Assembly (NCBI RefSeq): GCF_002159185.1
Contig: NZ_NFHD01000003.1
Span: forward strand, 62,001-126,000
Source: Gemmiger sp. An87
GTDB lineage: Bacteria; Bacillota; Clostridia; Oscillospirales; Ruminococcaceae
Reading direction: 5' to 3'
DNA: 64,000 nt
The notes under the pieces were generated by a model. That model saw only the letters and a program-made list of their open reading frames with translations, was not told the origin of the DNA and did not search any database. The first letter of the stretch is position 1. Each line of letters begins with the position of its first letter. Position numbers and translations under genes: made by a program. This document shows positions 7,559 to 14,904 of this stretch, piece by piece.

Positions 7559-8392
7559 ATGAAGGTATTGAAATCCATCAACAATAACGTTGTGTCCTGC
7601 CTGGACGAAAATGGCCAGGAAGTGATCGCCATGGGCCGCGGGCTGGGGTTTTCTCTTCGCAGCGGCGATGAGCTGGATGAAGCCAAGGCGGAAAAGCTGT
7701 TCCGCATGCAGACGCCGGACGAAGCCCGCCGCCTGACCGATTTGTTTTCCACCCTGCCGCCCCAGCAGATCGAGCTGTGCAGCCGCATTGTGGACCGGGC
7801 CACCGAGGATCTGGGCCGCAGGCTTTGCCCCAGCGTCTATCTGACCCTCACCGACCACATCTGTTTTGCCATCGAGCGCCTGCGCCAGGGCACCGTGTTC
7901 CAGAACACGCTGCTGGCTGAGGTTCGAACCTTCTACCCGCGGGAGTATGCGCTGGGCAAATACGGCCTGGAGCTGCTCTGGCAGGAGCTGGGCATCCGTT
8001 TTCCGGATGACGAGGCCGCCAACATTGCGCTGCATCTGGTGAATGCGGAGTATGAGAACTCCATTCAGGATACCCTGCGCATCACCCAGACCCTGCACGA
8101 TGTGCTCACCAGTCTGGCGGGCTGGCCCCGGCTGAACCTGGACCAGGAAAGCGGCTTTTACGACGAGTTCACCGTGCATCTGAAATTTCTGGTGTTCCGG
8201 GCGTTTTCCGGCCAGGAGCAGACCCAGAGGGACCCGCAGTTTGTGGAGGCGGTGCGCCGGTGCTACCCGGAGGAATTCCACTGTGCCCAGCAGATCGTGG
8301 AAGGTCTGGGCCGGCGCAGCGGCACCAAGCTGCCCGCCGAGGAAGCGGCCTATCTGGCCGCCAGCCTGCACCGCACCTGCAGGAAAGTTTGA
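7559..8392 (+). CDS. licT: BglG/LicT-family PTS antiterminator
   Basis: 277 residues, equal to B. subtilis LicT. An N-terminal RNA-binding CAT domain (about 1-58; KSINNNVVSCLD, EVIAMGRGLGF) is followed by PRD1 (about 65-170; LTLTDHICFAIERL, REYALGKYGLELL) and PRD2 (about 171-277; DEFTVHLKFLVFRAF). The conserved His of LTDHI is present, as is the His of the second PRD pair. Phosphorylation by HPr or the EIIB normally sets its activity. The start ATG at 7559 lies just after the leader terminator. It controls the RAT site upstream of itself. Confidence 0.93.
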   Translation: MKVLKSINNNVVSCLDENGQEVIAMGRGLGFSLRSGDELDEAKAEKLFRMQTPDEARRLTDLFSTLPPQQIELCSRIVDRATEDLGRRLCPSVYLTLTDHICFAIERLRQGTVFQNTLLAEVRTFYPREYALGKYGLELLWQELGIRFPDDEAANIALHLVNAEYENSIQDTLRITQTLHDVLTSLAGWPRLNLDQESGFYDEFTVHLKFLVFRAFSGQEQTQRDPQFVEAVRRCYPEEFHCAQQIVEGLGRRSGTKLPAEEAAYLAASLHRTCRKV

Positions 8393-8473
8393 GCGCTGCG
8401 GCGCGTAACAATAATTAACCTACCCCGAAGAAATTCGATTCTGTATAACATTTAGAAGGAAGGAACCATTATC

Positions 8474-8968
8474 ATGGGCATTTTCGACAAACTGTTTGGC
8501 AAGAAATCCAGCGACATCACCCTGGGCGCGCCGGTGGCCGGCGAGGCCGTTCCCCTGAACCAGGTGAGTGACCCCACCTTCGGTGAGGAGATCCTGGGCA
8601 AGGGCGTTGCGGTGAAGCCCACCGGCAACCGTGTAGTCGCTCCCTGCGACGCCACTGTAGACCTGATGTTCGACACCGGCCACGCAGTGAGCCTGAAGGC
8701 AGACTGCGGCGCTGAGGTGCTGATCCACGTGGGTCTGGAGACCGTCTCCCTGAAGGGCGAGCATTTCACCACCCATGCCAAGACCGGCGACCACGTAACC
8801 GCAGGCCAGCTGCTGATCGAGTTCGACCGGGAGGCTGTGGCCGCTGCCGGTTTCGACACCATCACCCCGATGGTAATCTGCAACACCGCAGACTACAAGG
8901 AAGTGAATGCCCACACCGGCGCTGCCGTGAGCGAGGGCGACACCATTCTGACCCTGGTCAAGGAATAA
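8474..8968 (+). CDS. crr: PTS EIIA, glucose family
   Basis: 164 residues, a free-standing EIIA-Glc. The phospho-acceptor His lies in VLIHVGLETVSLKGE and the second active-site His in KGEHFTTHAKTGDHV. It takes phosphate from HPr and gives it to the EIIB part of the transporter encoded three genes downstream. RBS GGAAGGAA. It is 21 bases from the EI gene and in the same operon. Confidence 0.93.
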   Translation: MGIFDKLFGKKSSDITLGAPVAGEAVPLNQVSDPTFGEEILGKGVAVKPTGNRVVAPCDATVDLMFDTGHAVSLKADCGAEVLIHVGLETVSLKGEHFTTHAKTGDHVTAGQLLIEFDREAVAAAGFDTITPMVICNTADYKEVNAHTGAAVSEGDTILTLVKE

Positions 8969-8989
8969 TAAGAGAGGAGTACAAACGCA

Positions 8990-10603
8990 ATGCGTGAGGG
9001 TACCGGTAGACCCGTATTTTCCGGCGTGGCCATCGGCCGTGCCTATGTGTACCGCCATCAGCAGGCGGAGCTGCCCGGCTCCTGCGGCGACGCCGCCGCC
9101 GAGCAGAAGAAATTCGACGAGGCCCGCGAGACGGCCCGCACTCAGCTGACCGAGCTGTTTGAAAAGACCAAGCGGGAGATCGGCGAGGAGCAGGCCATGA
9201 TCCTGGACGTTCAGATGATGATGCTGGACGACCTGGATTATCTGGAGGGCGTGCAGGACATGATCGCCGGCGGCGCAAGCGCTGCCCAGGCGGCTCACGA
9301 GACCGGCGATGCCTTCAGCGCAGCCTTTGCCGCCATGGACGACGCCTACATGCAGGCCCGCTCGGTGGACGTGAAGGACATGGCCACCCGCCTGGTGAAC
9401 ATCCTGTGCGGCGGCAAGACCGGCTTCTCCATGGAGGAGCCCGGCATCCTGGTGGCCGAGGACCTGACTCCCAGCGAGACCGTGCAGCTGCCCAAGGATA
9501 AGATCCTGGCCTTTGTGACCCGCCAGGGCTCTTCCAACAGCCACACCGCCATTCTGGCCCGCATCATGAACATTCCCTCTCTGGTGCAGGCTCAGATCAC
9601 CCTGGACGACGAGCTGGACGGCAAGATGATGATTGTGGACGGCTTCGAGGGCCGTTACTACATCGAGCCGGACGAGGCAACCCAGGCTGCCATGGAGAAA
9701 AAGCGGGATGAGGCCCAGGCCTACCGCCAGCAGCTGGAGGCTTATCGTGGCAAGCCCACTGTTTCCAAGAGCGGCCGCAAGCTGAAGCTGTTTGCCAACA
9801 TCGGCAACCCGGACGACGTGAAGTACGTGCTGGAGGGCGACGCCGAGGGCGTGGGCCTGCTGCGCAGCGAGTTCCTCTATCTGGGCCGCGACAATTTCCC
9901 CACCGAGGAAGAGCTGTTTGAGGCCTACCGCAAGGTGGTGGAAGGCCTGCAGGGCCGCCCGGTGGTCATCCGCACTCTGGACATCGGCGCCGACAAGCAG
10001 GTGGACTACTTCGGCCTGGAGCACGAGGAAAACCCCGCCCTGGGTTACCGGGGCATCCGCATCTGCCTCACCCGGGAGGACATCTTCCGGCCGCAGCTGC
10101 GGGCCATCTACCGGGCCAGCGCCTTCGGCCCCGTGTGCATCATGTTCCCCATGATCATCTCGGTGGACGAGGTTCGTCGCATCAAGGCCTTCTGCGAGAC
10201 CATCAAGGCCGAGCTGGCCGCCGAGGGCATTGCCTTCGGTGAGGTGGAGCTGGGCATCATGATCGAGACTCCCGCCGCCGCGGTGCTCAGCCGTGAGCTG
10301 GCCAAGGAGGTCCAGTTCTTCAGCGTGGGCACCAACGACCTGACCCAGTACACCCTGGCCATCGACCGGCAGAACGCCAAGCTGGATGAGTTCTACGATC
10401 CCCATCATCCTGCGGTGCTGACACTGCTGCGCATGATCGCCGAGAACGCTCATGCCGAGGGCATCTGGTGCGGTATCTGCGGCGAGCTGGGCGCGGATCT
10501 CTCCCTGACGGAAACCTTCCTGGAAATGGGCTACGACGAGCTGTCGGTATCGCCCGGCCGGGTTTTGGAATTGAGAAAGAAAGTTTGCGAAAGCGAGGTA
10601 TAA
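8990..10603 (+). CDS. ptsI: PTS enzyme I (PEP-protein phosphotransferase)
   Basis: 537 residues. It starts PTS phosphate flow from PEP. N-terminal HPr-binding and phospho-His domain (1-220) with the active His in RQGSSNSHTAILAR. The C-terminal PEP-binding barrel (250-537) has LLRSEFLYLGR, VIRTLDIGADKQ, and the catalytic Cys in WCGICGELG. RBS AGAGGAG. It is followed 4 bases later by HPr. Finding EI on an integrative element is unusual because it is normally a single-copy core gene; whether another copy exists elsewhere cannot be seen here. Confidence 0.96.
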   Translation: MREGTGRPVFSGVAIGRAYVYRHQQAELPGSCGDAAAEQKKFDEARETARTQLTELFEKTKREIGEEQAMILDVQMMMLDDLDYLEGVQDMIAGGASAAQAAHETGDAFSAAFAAMDDAYMQARSVDVKDMATRLVNILCGGKTGFSMEEPGILVAEDLTPSETVQLPKDKILAFVTRQGSSNSHTAILARIMNIPSLVQAQITLDDELDGKMMIVDGFEGRYYIEPDEATQAAMEKKRDEAQAYRQQLEAYRGKPTVSKSGRKLKLFANIGNPDDVKYVLEGDAEGVGLLRSEFLYLGRDNFPTEEELFEAYRKVVEGLQGRPVVIRTLDIGADKQVDYFGLEHEENPALGYRGIRICLTREDIFRPQLRAIYRASAFGPVCIMFPMIISVDEVRRIKAFCETIKAELAAEGIAFGEVELGIMIETPAAAVLSRELAKEVQFFSVGTNDLTQYTLAIDRQNAKLDEFYDPHHPAVLTLLRMIAENAHAEGIWCGICGELGADLSLTETFLEMGYDELSVSPGRVLELRKKVCESEV

Positions 10604-10607
10604 TCTG

Positions 10608-10865
10608 ATGAAAGAAATCAAACATGTGATCGCCGATCCCCTGGGCCTGCATGCCCGTCCCGCCGGCCTGCTGGTGAAAGAGGCCGCCAAGAACGCCTGC
10701 AACGTGACCGTTGCGGTGAACGGCACCTCCGTGGATGCCAAGCGCATCATGGGTGTGATGAAGCTGGCTGCCAAGCAGGGCATGGAGTTGACCCTGACCT
10801 TCGACGGCGCCGATGAGGAGGCTGCGGCTGCCTCCATGGCCGAGTTCCTGAAGGCCAACCTGTAA
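10608..10865 (+). CDS. ptsH: HPr phosphocarrier lacking the Ser46 site
   Basis: 85 residues. The active site His15 is in GLHARPAG. The usual regulatory Ser46 of Firmicutes HPr (K-S-I-M-G) is Arg here: VDAKRIMGVMKL, R46. The second conserved Ser of that region (S52) is Lys. HPr kinase therefore cannot phosphorylate it at the normal place, so it should carry phosphate to sugars without taking part in CcpA-type catabolite control. Follows ptsI by 4 bases, with which it is surely co-translated. Confidence 0.94.
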   Translation: MKEIKHVIADPLGLHARPAGLLVKEAAKNACNVTVAVNGTSVDAKRIMGVMKLAAKQGMELTLTFDGADEEAAAASMAEFLKANL

Positions 10866-10918
10866 GTTTGGGCAAAGAGGGGCGGCTGTGGGCCGGCCGT
10901 CCCTGTGCTGATAATTCG

Positions 10919-10944
10919 GTGCCCCGGCGTTGCGGCCGGGCACC
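10919..10944 (+). other. hairpin between ptsH and EIICB
   Basis: A GC-rich stem (GGTGCCC with GGGCACC, plus CGGC/GCCG) lies in the 106-base gap between ptsH and the permease gene. It has no T tract and may be an mRNA processing or stability stem that sets the ratio of general PTS proteins to permease. Confidence 0.4.
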
Positions 10945-10971
10945 GGGATCTGTGTTAGGAGGATATTACTT

Positions 10972-12414
10972 ATGATGCGATTTTTGCAACGCTTGGGCAA
11001 GTCTTTGATGCTGCCCGTTGCCTGCCTGCCGATCGGCGGTATCCTGATGGGTATTGGTTACTGGATCGATCCCTCCGGATGGGGCGCCAACAGCCTGCTG
11101 GCTCTGCTGCTCATTAAGGCTGGCGGCATCCTGATCGACAACATGGCCATTCTGTTCGCTCTGGGCGTAGCCATCGGCATGTCCAAGGATCAGGAAGGTA
11201 CTTCCGCACTGGCTGCCATCATCTCCTGGCTGACCGTGCAGACCATGCTCGGCACCGGTGTGGTGCAGCTGATCCTGGGCGCTGACGCCACCGTTCCCGC
11301 GGCGTTCAGCAAGATCAACAACCAGTTCATCGGTATCCTGTGCGGCCTGATTGCTGCCGGATGCTACAACAAGTTCTACAAGACCAACATGCCCGACTTC
11401 CTGGGCTTCTTCGCGGGCCGTCGTTTCGTGCCCATCATGACCGTGCTCACCACTCTGGTGGTCTGCATCCCCCTGTACTTCGTATGGCCCGTTGTGTACG
11501 GCTTCCTGGTATGGGTTGGCGAGAGCGTTCTGGGCATGGGCGCTGTGGGCGCCGGCATCTACGGTTTCCTGAACCGTCTGCTGATCCCCATCGGCATGCA
11601 CCACGCTCTGAACAGCGTGTTCTGGTTTGACGTTGCCGGCATCAACGATATCGGCAAGTTCTGGGGCACCATGGAAGGCGGCGTTCTGGGTCAGACCGGT
11701 ATGTACCAGGCTGGCTTCTTCCCCGTCATGATGTTCGGTCTGCCCGGTGCTGCCCTGGCCATGTACCACACCGCCAAGGACAAGAAGAAGAAGGTTACCG
11801 CCGGCATCCTGCTGTCCGTTGCCCTGTGCTCCTTCCTGACTGGTGTTACCGAGCCCATGGAGTTCTCCTTCATGTTCCTGGCTCCCGCTCTGTACGTTGT
11901 TCACGCTCTGCTGACCGGTCTGTCTGTTGGCATCGTGGCCGCCCTGCCCATCCGTGCGGGCTTCAACTTCAGCGCCGGTTTTGTTGACTGGTTCCTGAGC
12001 TTCAAGGCTCCCTTCGCCATGAACTCCTGGCTGCTGATCCCCATCGGCCTGGTATTCTTCGTTCTGTACTACGTGATCTTCCGCGTGCTGATCACCAAGC
12101 TGGATCTGAAGACCCCCGGCCGTGAGGACGACGACACTGCCGCCGAGATGAACATCGAGCTGGGCAGCAGCAACTACGCTGCTATGGCCGCTGCCATCCT
12201 GGAAGGCGTTGGCGGCGCTGAGAACGTGACCAGCGTTGACAACTGCATCACCCGCCTGCGTCTGGAGGTCAAGGACCGCCTGCTGGTGGATGAGAAGAAG
12301 ATCAAGGCTTCCGGCGCTGCGGGCGTGGTTCGCCCGGGCAAGACCAGCGTTCAGGTCATCATCGGACCCAAGGTCCAGTTCGTGGCTGACGAGTTCAAGA
12401 AACTGGTCAAGTAA
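10972..12414 (+). CDS. nagE: PTS EIICB, N-acetylglucosamine/glucose family
   Basis: 480 residues. EIIC (about 1-375) has ten or so membrane segments and the sequence signatures of NagE: FLQRLGKSLMLPVACLPIG, PDFLGFFAGRRFVPI, GMHHALNSVFWF, FGLPGAALAMY and DLKTPGRED. The EIIB domain (about 400-480) has the phospho-Cys in DNCITRLRL. The EIIA domain of E. coli NagE is absent, but a free EIIA is encoded upstream. Likely imports and phosphorylates GlcNAc; glucose is possible. Start ATG 10972 or 10975, after RBS TTAGGAGG. Confidence 0.9.
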   Translation: MMRFLQRLGKSLMLPVACLPIGGILMGIGYWIDPSGWGANSLLALLLIKAGGILIDNMAILFALGVAIGMSKDQEGTSALAAIISWLTVQTMLGTGVVQLILGADATVPAAFSKINNQFIGILCGLIAAGCYNKFYKTNMPDFLGFFAGRRFVPIMTVLTTLVVCIPLYFVWPVVYGFLVWVGESVLGMGAVGAGIYGFLNRLLIPIGMHHALNSVFWFDVAGINDIGKFWGTMEGGVLGQTGMYQAGFFPVMMFGLPGAALAMYHTAKDKKKKVTAGILLSVALCSFLTGVTEPMEFSFMFLAPALYVVHALLTGLSVGIVAALPIRAGFNFSAGFVDWFLSFKAPFAMNSWLLIPIGLVFFVLYYVIFRVLITKLDLKTPGREDDDTAAEMNIELGSSNYAAMAAAILEGVGGAENVTSVDNCITRLRLEVKDRLLVDEKKIKASGAAGVVRPGKTSVQVIIGPKVQFVADEFKKLVK

Positions 12415-12508
12415 GCATCGATTTTTCGAACCCGGGGCGTTTGAGCCGCGGCTGCCTGGGCCCACAAGGCAGGCCGCATCCGCCCGCCCCAACTTCATAC
12501 AAGTGGTC

Positions 12509-12556
12509 AAGGCCGCATCCCTGCCAGGCAGCGGATGCGGCCTTGGTCGTTTTTTT
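12509..12556 (+). terminator. terminator of PTS operon
   Basis: A 12-bp perfect stem (12509-12520 with 12533-12544), then GGTCG and seven T. Confidence 0.85.
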
Positions 12557-12565
12557 GCCCAGGGC

Positions 12566-12612
12566 TTGACAGAACCGGAGAAGTTTATTATATTAGTATT
12601 TGCTTAAATACT
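12566..12612 (+). promoter_or_regulatory. promoter and ArsR-type operator of ferredoxin operon
   Basis: TTGACA (12566-12571), 17 bases, TATATT (12589-12594). Directly after it AGTATTT-GCTT-AAATACT (12595-12612) is a perfect 7-bp inverted repeat over the start of transcription. The last gene of the operon is an ArsR repressor, so autoregulation at this site is likely. Confidence 0.75.
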
Positions 12613-12670
12613 TAAATGACAAGCGCGACCCGGTCAACCCTGGCCCGGTGTGCGCGGCAAGGGGGAAAAT

Positions 12671-12877
12671 ATGCCGTCAAAACGTTATGCCCGGGTGGAC
12701 CGGGATCACTGTGTGGCCTGTGGCTGCTGTGTGAAGGTGTGCCCGATGGAGGCCATCGCCGTGTGGCACGGAGTGGAGGCTCGGGTGGACGAAGCCCGCT
12801 GCGTGGGCTGTGGCCGCTGTGCCAGGGAGTGTCCGGCAGGGGCCATTGAACTGAAGGAAAGGGGGATGCAGCCGTGA
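12671..12877 (+). CDS. 2[4Fe-4S] ferredoxin
   Basis: 68 residues with two complete CxxCxxCxxxCP motifs (CVACGCCVKVCP and CVGCGRCARECP). Small soluble electron carrier. ATG 12671 follows RBS AAGGGGGAAA. The stop overlaps the GTG start of the next gene, so it is probably the redox partner of the membrane Fe-S protein. Confidence 0.9.
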   Translation: MPSKRYARVDRDHCVACGCCVKVCPMEAIAVWHGVEARVDEARCVGCGRCARECPAGAIELKERGMQP

Positions 12878-13524
12878 AGAAGCAGCAAAAGCACTGGTAC
12901 GACTACCTGTGGATTGTCACGCCCATCTATCTGGCATTGGGCTTTTTCAACATTCTGTTTGCCTGGCTGGGCATGATCTTCTTCTGCCTGCCGCTGTTCA
13001 TCGCCATCTTTGGCGGCAGCAAGCTTTACTGCAACCGCTACTGCGACCGGGGGCAGTTCCTCTCGCTGCTGGGCGGCAAGCTGAAGCTCAGCGCCAACCG
13101 CCCCACCCCGAACTGGATGCTCTCCAAGTGGTTCCGGTATGGGTTCCTCATTTTCTTCTTCGCCATGTTCTTCCAGATGCTTTGGGTCACTTACCTGGTG
13201 GGCTCCGGGGCGCAGAATCTGAGCGAGACGGTCAAGCTGTTCTGGACCTTCCGCCTGCCCTGGGACTGGGCCTACAACGGGGAGGCGGCGCCCTGGGTGG
13301 CCCAGTTCGCCTTCGGGTTCTACAGCCTGATGCTCACCTCCAACCTGATCGGCTGGATCGTGATGGCGCTCTTCAAGCCCCGCAGCTGGTGTGTGTTCTG
13401 CCCCATGGGTACCATGACCCAGCTGATCTGTAAGCTGCGCGCCCCCCGGGAGGACAAAGTGCAGTCTGCCTGCTCTGCCAACGGGTGCGCGGGCTGTGCC
13501 GGGTGCGGCAAAAAGGAGGCGTGA
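12874..13524 (+). CDS. NapH/CcoG-like membrane iron-sulfur protein
   Basis: 216 residues starting GTG within GTGA. Four hydrophobic segments (about 15-45, 88-110, 140-165, and the stretch before CVFC). Two cysteine motifs at membrane faces: CNRYCDRG (about residue 50) and CVFCPMG (about residue 171), the NapH/CcoG type. A Cys-rich tail, CSANGCAGCAGCG. Such proteins pass electrons through the membrane, or act in quinol oxidation or Fe-S/metal maturation. Substrate unknown. Confidence 0.75.
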   Translation: MKKQQKHWYDYLWIVTPIYLALGFFNILFAWLGMIFFCLPLFIAIFGGSKLYCNRYCDRGQFLSLLGGKLKLSANRPTPNWMLSKWFRYGFLIFFFAMFFQMLWVTYLVGSGAQNLSETVKLFWTFRLPWDWAYNGEAAPWVAQFAFGFYSLMLTSNLIGWIVMALFKPRSWCVFCPMGTMTQLICKLRAPREDKVQSACSANGCAGCAGCGKKEA

Positions 13525-13527
13525 GCC

Positions 13528-13821
13528 ATGCGGGAACAGGCACGGCAGATTGCAGAACTGATGGGCCAGCTGGCCAATGAGAACCGGCTGCTGATCCTGT
13601 GCGCCCTGCTGGAAAAGCCCATGACGGTGGGCGAACTGGCCGGGGCGGTGCCGGGCATCAGCGGGCCGGCGCTTTCACAGCATCTGCAAAAGCTGCGGGC
13701 AGGCCAGCTGGTCCAGGCCGAAAAACAGGGCCAGTTCGTGCGCTACTCCATCAAGGATGAACGGCTGTATGCGCTGATGGCGCTGCTGAAAAAGGAGTAT
13801 TGCAGCGAAACCGGTCTATAA
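13528..13821 (+). CDS. ArsR-family regulator
   Basis: 97 residues with a winged HTH (ANENRLLILCALL, GPALSQHLQKLRAGQLV, GQFVRYSI). No ELCVCD-type metal-binding motif is present, so it may sense redox state, sulfur species or another ligand. Last gene of the operon; the likely operator is 12595-12612. Confidence 0.88.
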   Translation: MREQARQIAELMGQLANENRLLILCALLEKPMTVGELAGAVPGISGPALSQHLQKLRAGQLVQAEKQGQFVRYSIKDERLYALMALLKKEYCSETGL

Positions 13822-13840
13822 ATACATTATTAATAATATT

Positions 13841-13880
13841 AAAGCGGCGGGAAGCGGAAAACTGCTTCCCGCCGCTTTTT
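13841..13880 (+). terminator. terminator at right end of element
   Basis: A 15-bp stem (13841-13855 with 13864-13878) and T tract. It insulates the element from the PBP fragment beyond attR, which is thus left without a visible promoter. Confidence 0.88.
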
Positions 13881-13881
13881 A

Positions 13882-13920
13882 GTCAAACGGAACCACCGGA
13901 CGGGTCCGGTGGAGCTGGCA
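13882..13920 (+). other. attR, right junction of element
   Basis: GTCAAAC at 13882-13888, then the core ACCGGA-C-GGGTCCGG at 13895-13909. PBP coding sequence resumes from there (VELASCAFGQ). Joined to 1714-1726 it forms a 41-bp attP with perfect 7-bp inverted arms and a centre at 13902, the usual build of serine-integrase attP sites. Confidence 0.85.
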
Positions 13921-14847
13921 AGCTGTGCCTTCGGGCAGTCCAGCAAGATTACGCCCATCCAGGTGATCACGGCAGTGAGCGCCATTGTGAACGGGGGTAA
14001 GCTGATGCAGCCTTATGTGGTGGAACAGGTGGTGAGCCCCCAGGGGGATGTGGTGCAGCAGACCGAGCCCACCGTGAAGCGGCAGGTCATCAGCGAGGAG
14101 GCCAGCGCCACCATGCGCCAGCTGATGCAGAGCGTGGTGCTGGAGGGTGGCGGCAGGAACGCCTATGTGGCGGGCTACGCAGTGGGCGGCAAATCCGGCA
14201 CCAGCCAGAAGCTGGACTCGGAGGACGACAAGGCCCGGGTGGCCAGCTTCATCGGGGTGGCCCCCATCGAGGACCCACGCATCGCGGTGCTCATTGTGCT
14301 GGACGAACCTCACACCTACACCACCAGCGGCGGTACGCTGGCGGGCCCGGTGGTGGCCCGGGTGATCGCGGACACCCTGGAATATTACGACACCCCCCGC
14401 AATTATACCCAGGCGGAGAAGGAGCGGATGGAGGCGGTCATACCGAATACCACCGGCAAGAATGCGGAGCACGCGGTGGCCCAGCTGCAGGAAAGCGGCT
14501 TTGCGGCCAAGGTGCTGGGCAGTGGGGATTCGGTGGTGGAGCAGTACCCGGCCGCCGGGCAGACCATGCCTCGGGGCAGCACGGTGCTGCTGTACACCGA
14601 GGAAGGCATGGAACTGCTGGCCACCCAGGTGCCCGCCATCGACGGCCAGAGCCTGACTCAGGTGCAGGCCAGCCTGCAGGGCGCGGGCTTGAACCTGGTG
14701 GCTGTGGGGGCGGTGCAGAGCGAAGAGGCGGTGGCGGTGAGCCAGAGCCTGCAGGCCGGAGAGAGCGCGGTCATGGGCACAGCGGTCACGGTGGAGTTCC
14801 GGGACCCCACCACCCCACCGGACGGCGACGACGTGCAGCCGGAATAG
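13909..14847 (+). CDS. class B penicillin-binding protein, C-terminal fragment with two PASTA repeats
   Basis: Right half of the PBP begun at 447. It opens with the GPVELASCAFGQSSKITPIQ stretch of the transpeptidase domain and holds the third catalytic motif KSGTS (K517 of the rejoined protein). Two PASTA repeats follow (about residues 590-655 and 656-724 of the joined protein; VIPNTTGKNAEHAVAQL and VPAIDGQSLTQVQASL). The GTG at 13909 lacks an RBS and there is no promoter after the element terminator, so in the integrated state it is probably silent. FtsW/SpoVE follows 57 bases downstream. Confidence 0.9.
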   Translation: MELASCAFGQSSKITPIQVITAVSAIVNGGKLMQPYVVEQVVSPQGDVVQQTEPTVKRQVISEEASATMRQLMQSVVLEGGGRNAYVAGYAVGGKSGTSQKLDSEDDKARVASFIGVAPIEDPRIAVLIVLDEPHTYTTSGGTLAGPVVARVIADTLEYYDTPRNYTQAEKERMEAVIPNTTGKNAEHAVAQLQESGFAAKVLGSGDSVVEQYPAAGQTMPRGSTVLLYTEEGMELLATQVPAIDGQSLTQVQASLQGAGLNLVAVGAVQSEEAVAVSQSLQAGESAVMGTAVTVEFRDPTTPPDGDDVQPE

Positions 14848-14904
14848 CAGGCGGCGCGCCGGTCCATACTGCCACAAAACGAGCCGAAAAAGGAGGAATG
14901 CTCC

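Larger units (their letters stand above)
1706..13901. mobile_element. 12.2-kb serine-recombinase integrative element inside PBP gene (skin-like)
   Basis: The element lies between two copies of GGGTCCGG (1706-1713, 13902-13909); excision would remove 12,196 bp and restore the PBP frame exactly. The left end carries a small ORF and a large serine recombinase reading inward. Cargo: FtsZ-like protein and partner, XRE and WYL regulators, cutC, a full GlcNAc-type PTS, and a ferredoxin/NapH-like/ArsR operon ending at a terminator just before attR. No relaxase, conjugation, capsid or replication genes are visible, so it cannot transfer by itself on this evidence. GC and codon use are host-like, which suggests long residence or a related donor. 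Developmentally excised elements in spore-former genes (skin in sigK and similar) are the closest known parallel; excision here is inferred, not shown. Confidence 0.88.

Noticed and set aside
8420-10858. Very long open frame on the minus strand opposite ptsI/crr
   Set aside because: It mirrors highly expressed genes with strong codon bias, has repetitive composition (His, Gly, Leu, Gln) and no RBS. Shadow frame.
1706-13901. Prophage or conjugative element
   Set aside because: No capsid, tail, terminase, relaxase, coupling protein or type IV secretion genes in the interval.
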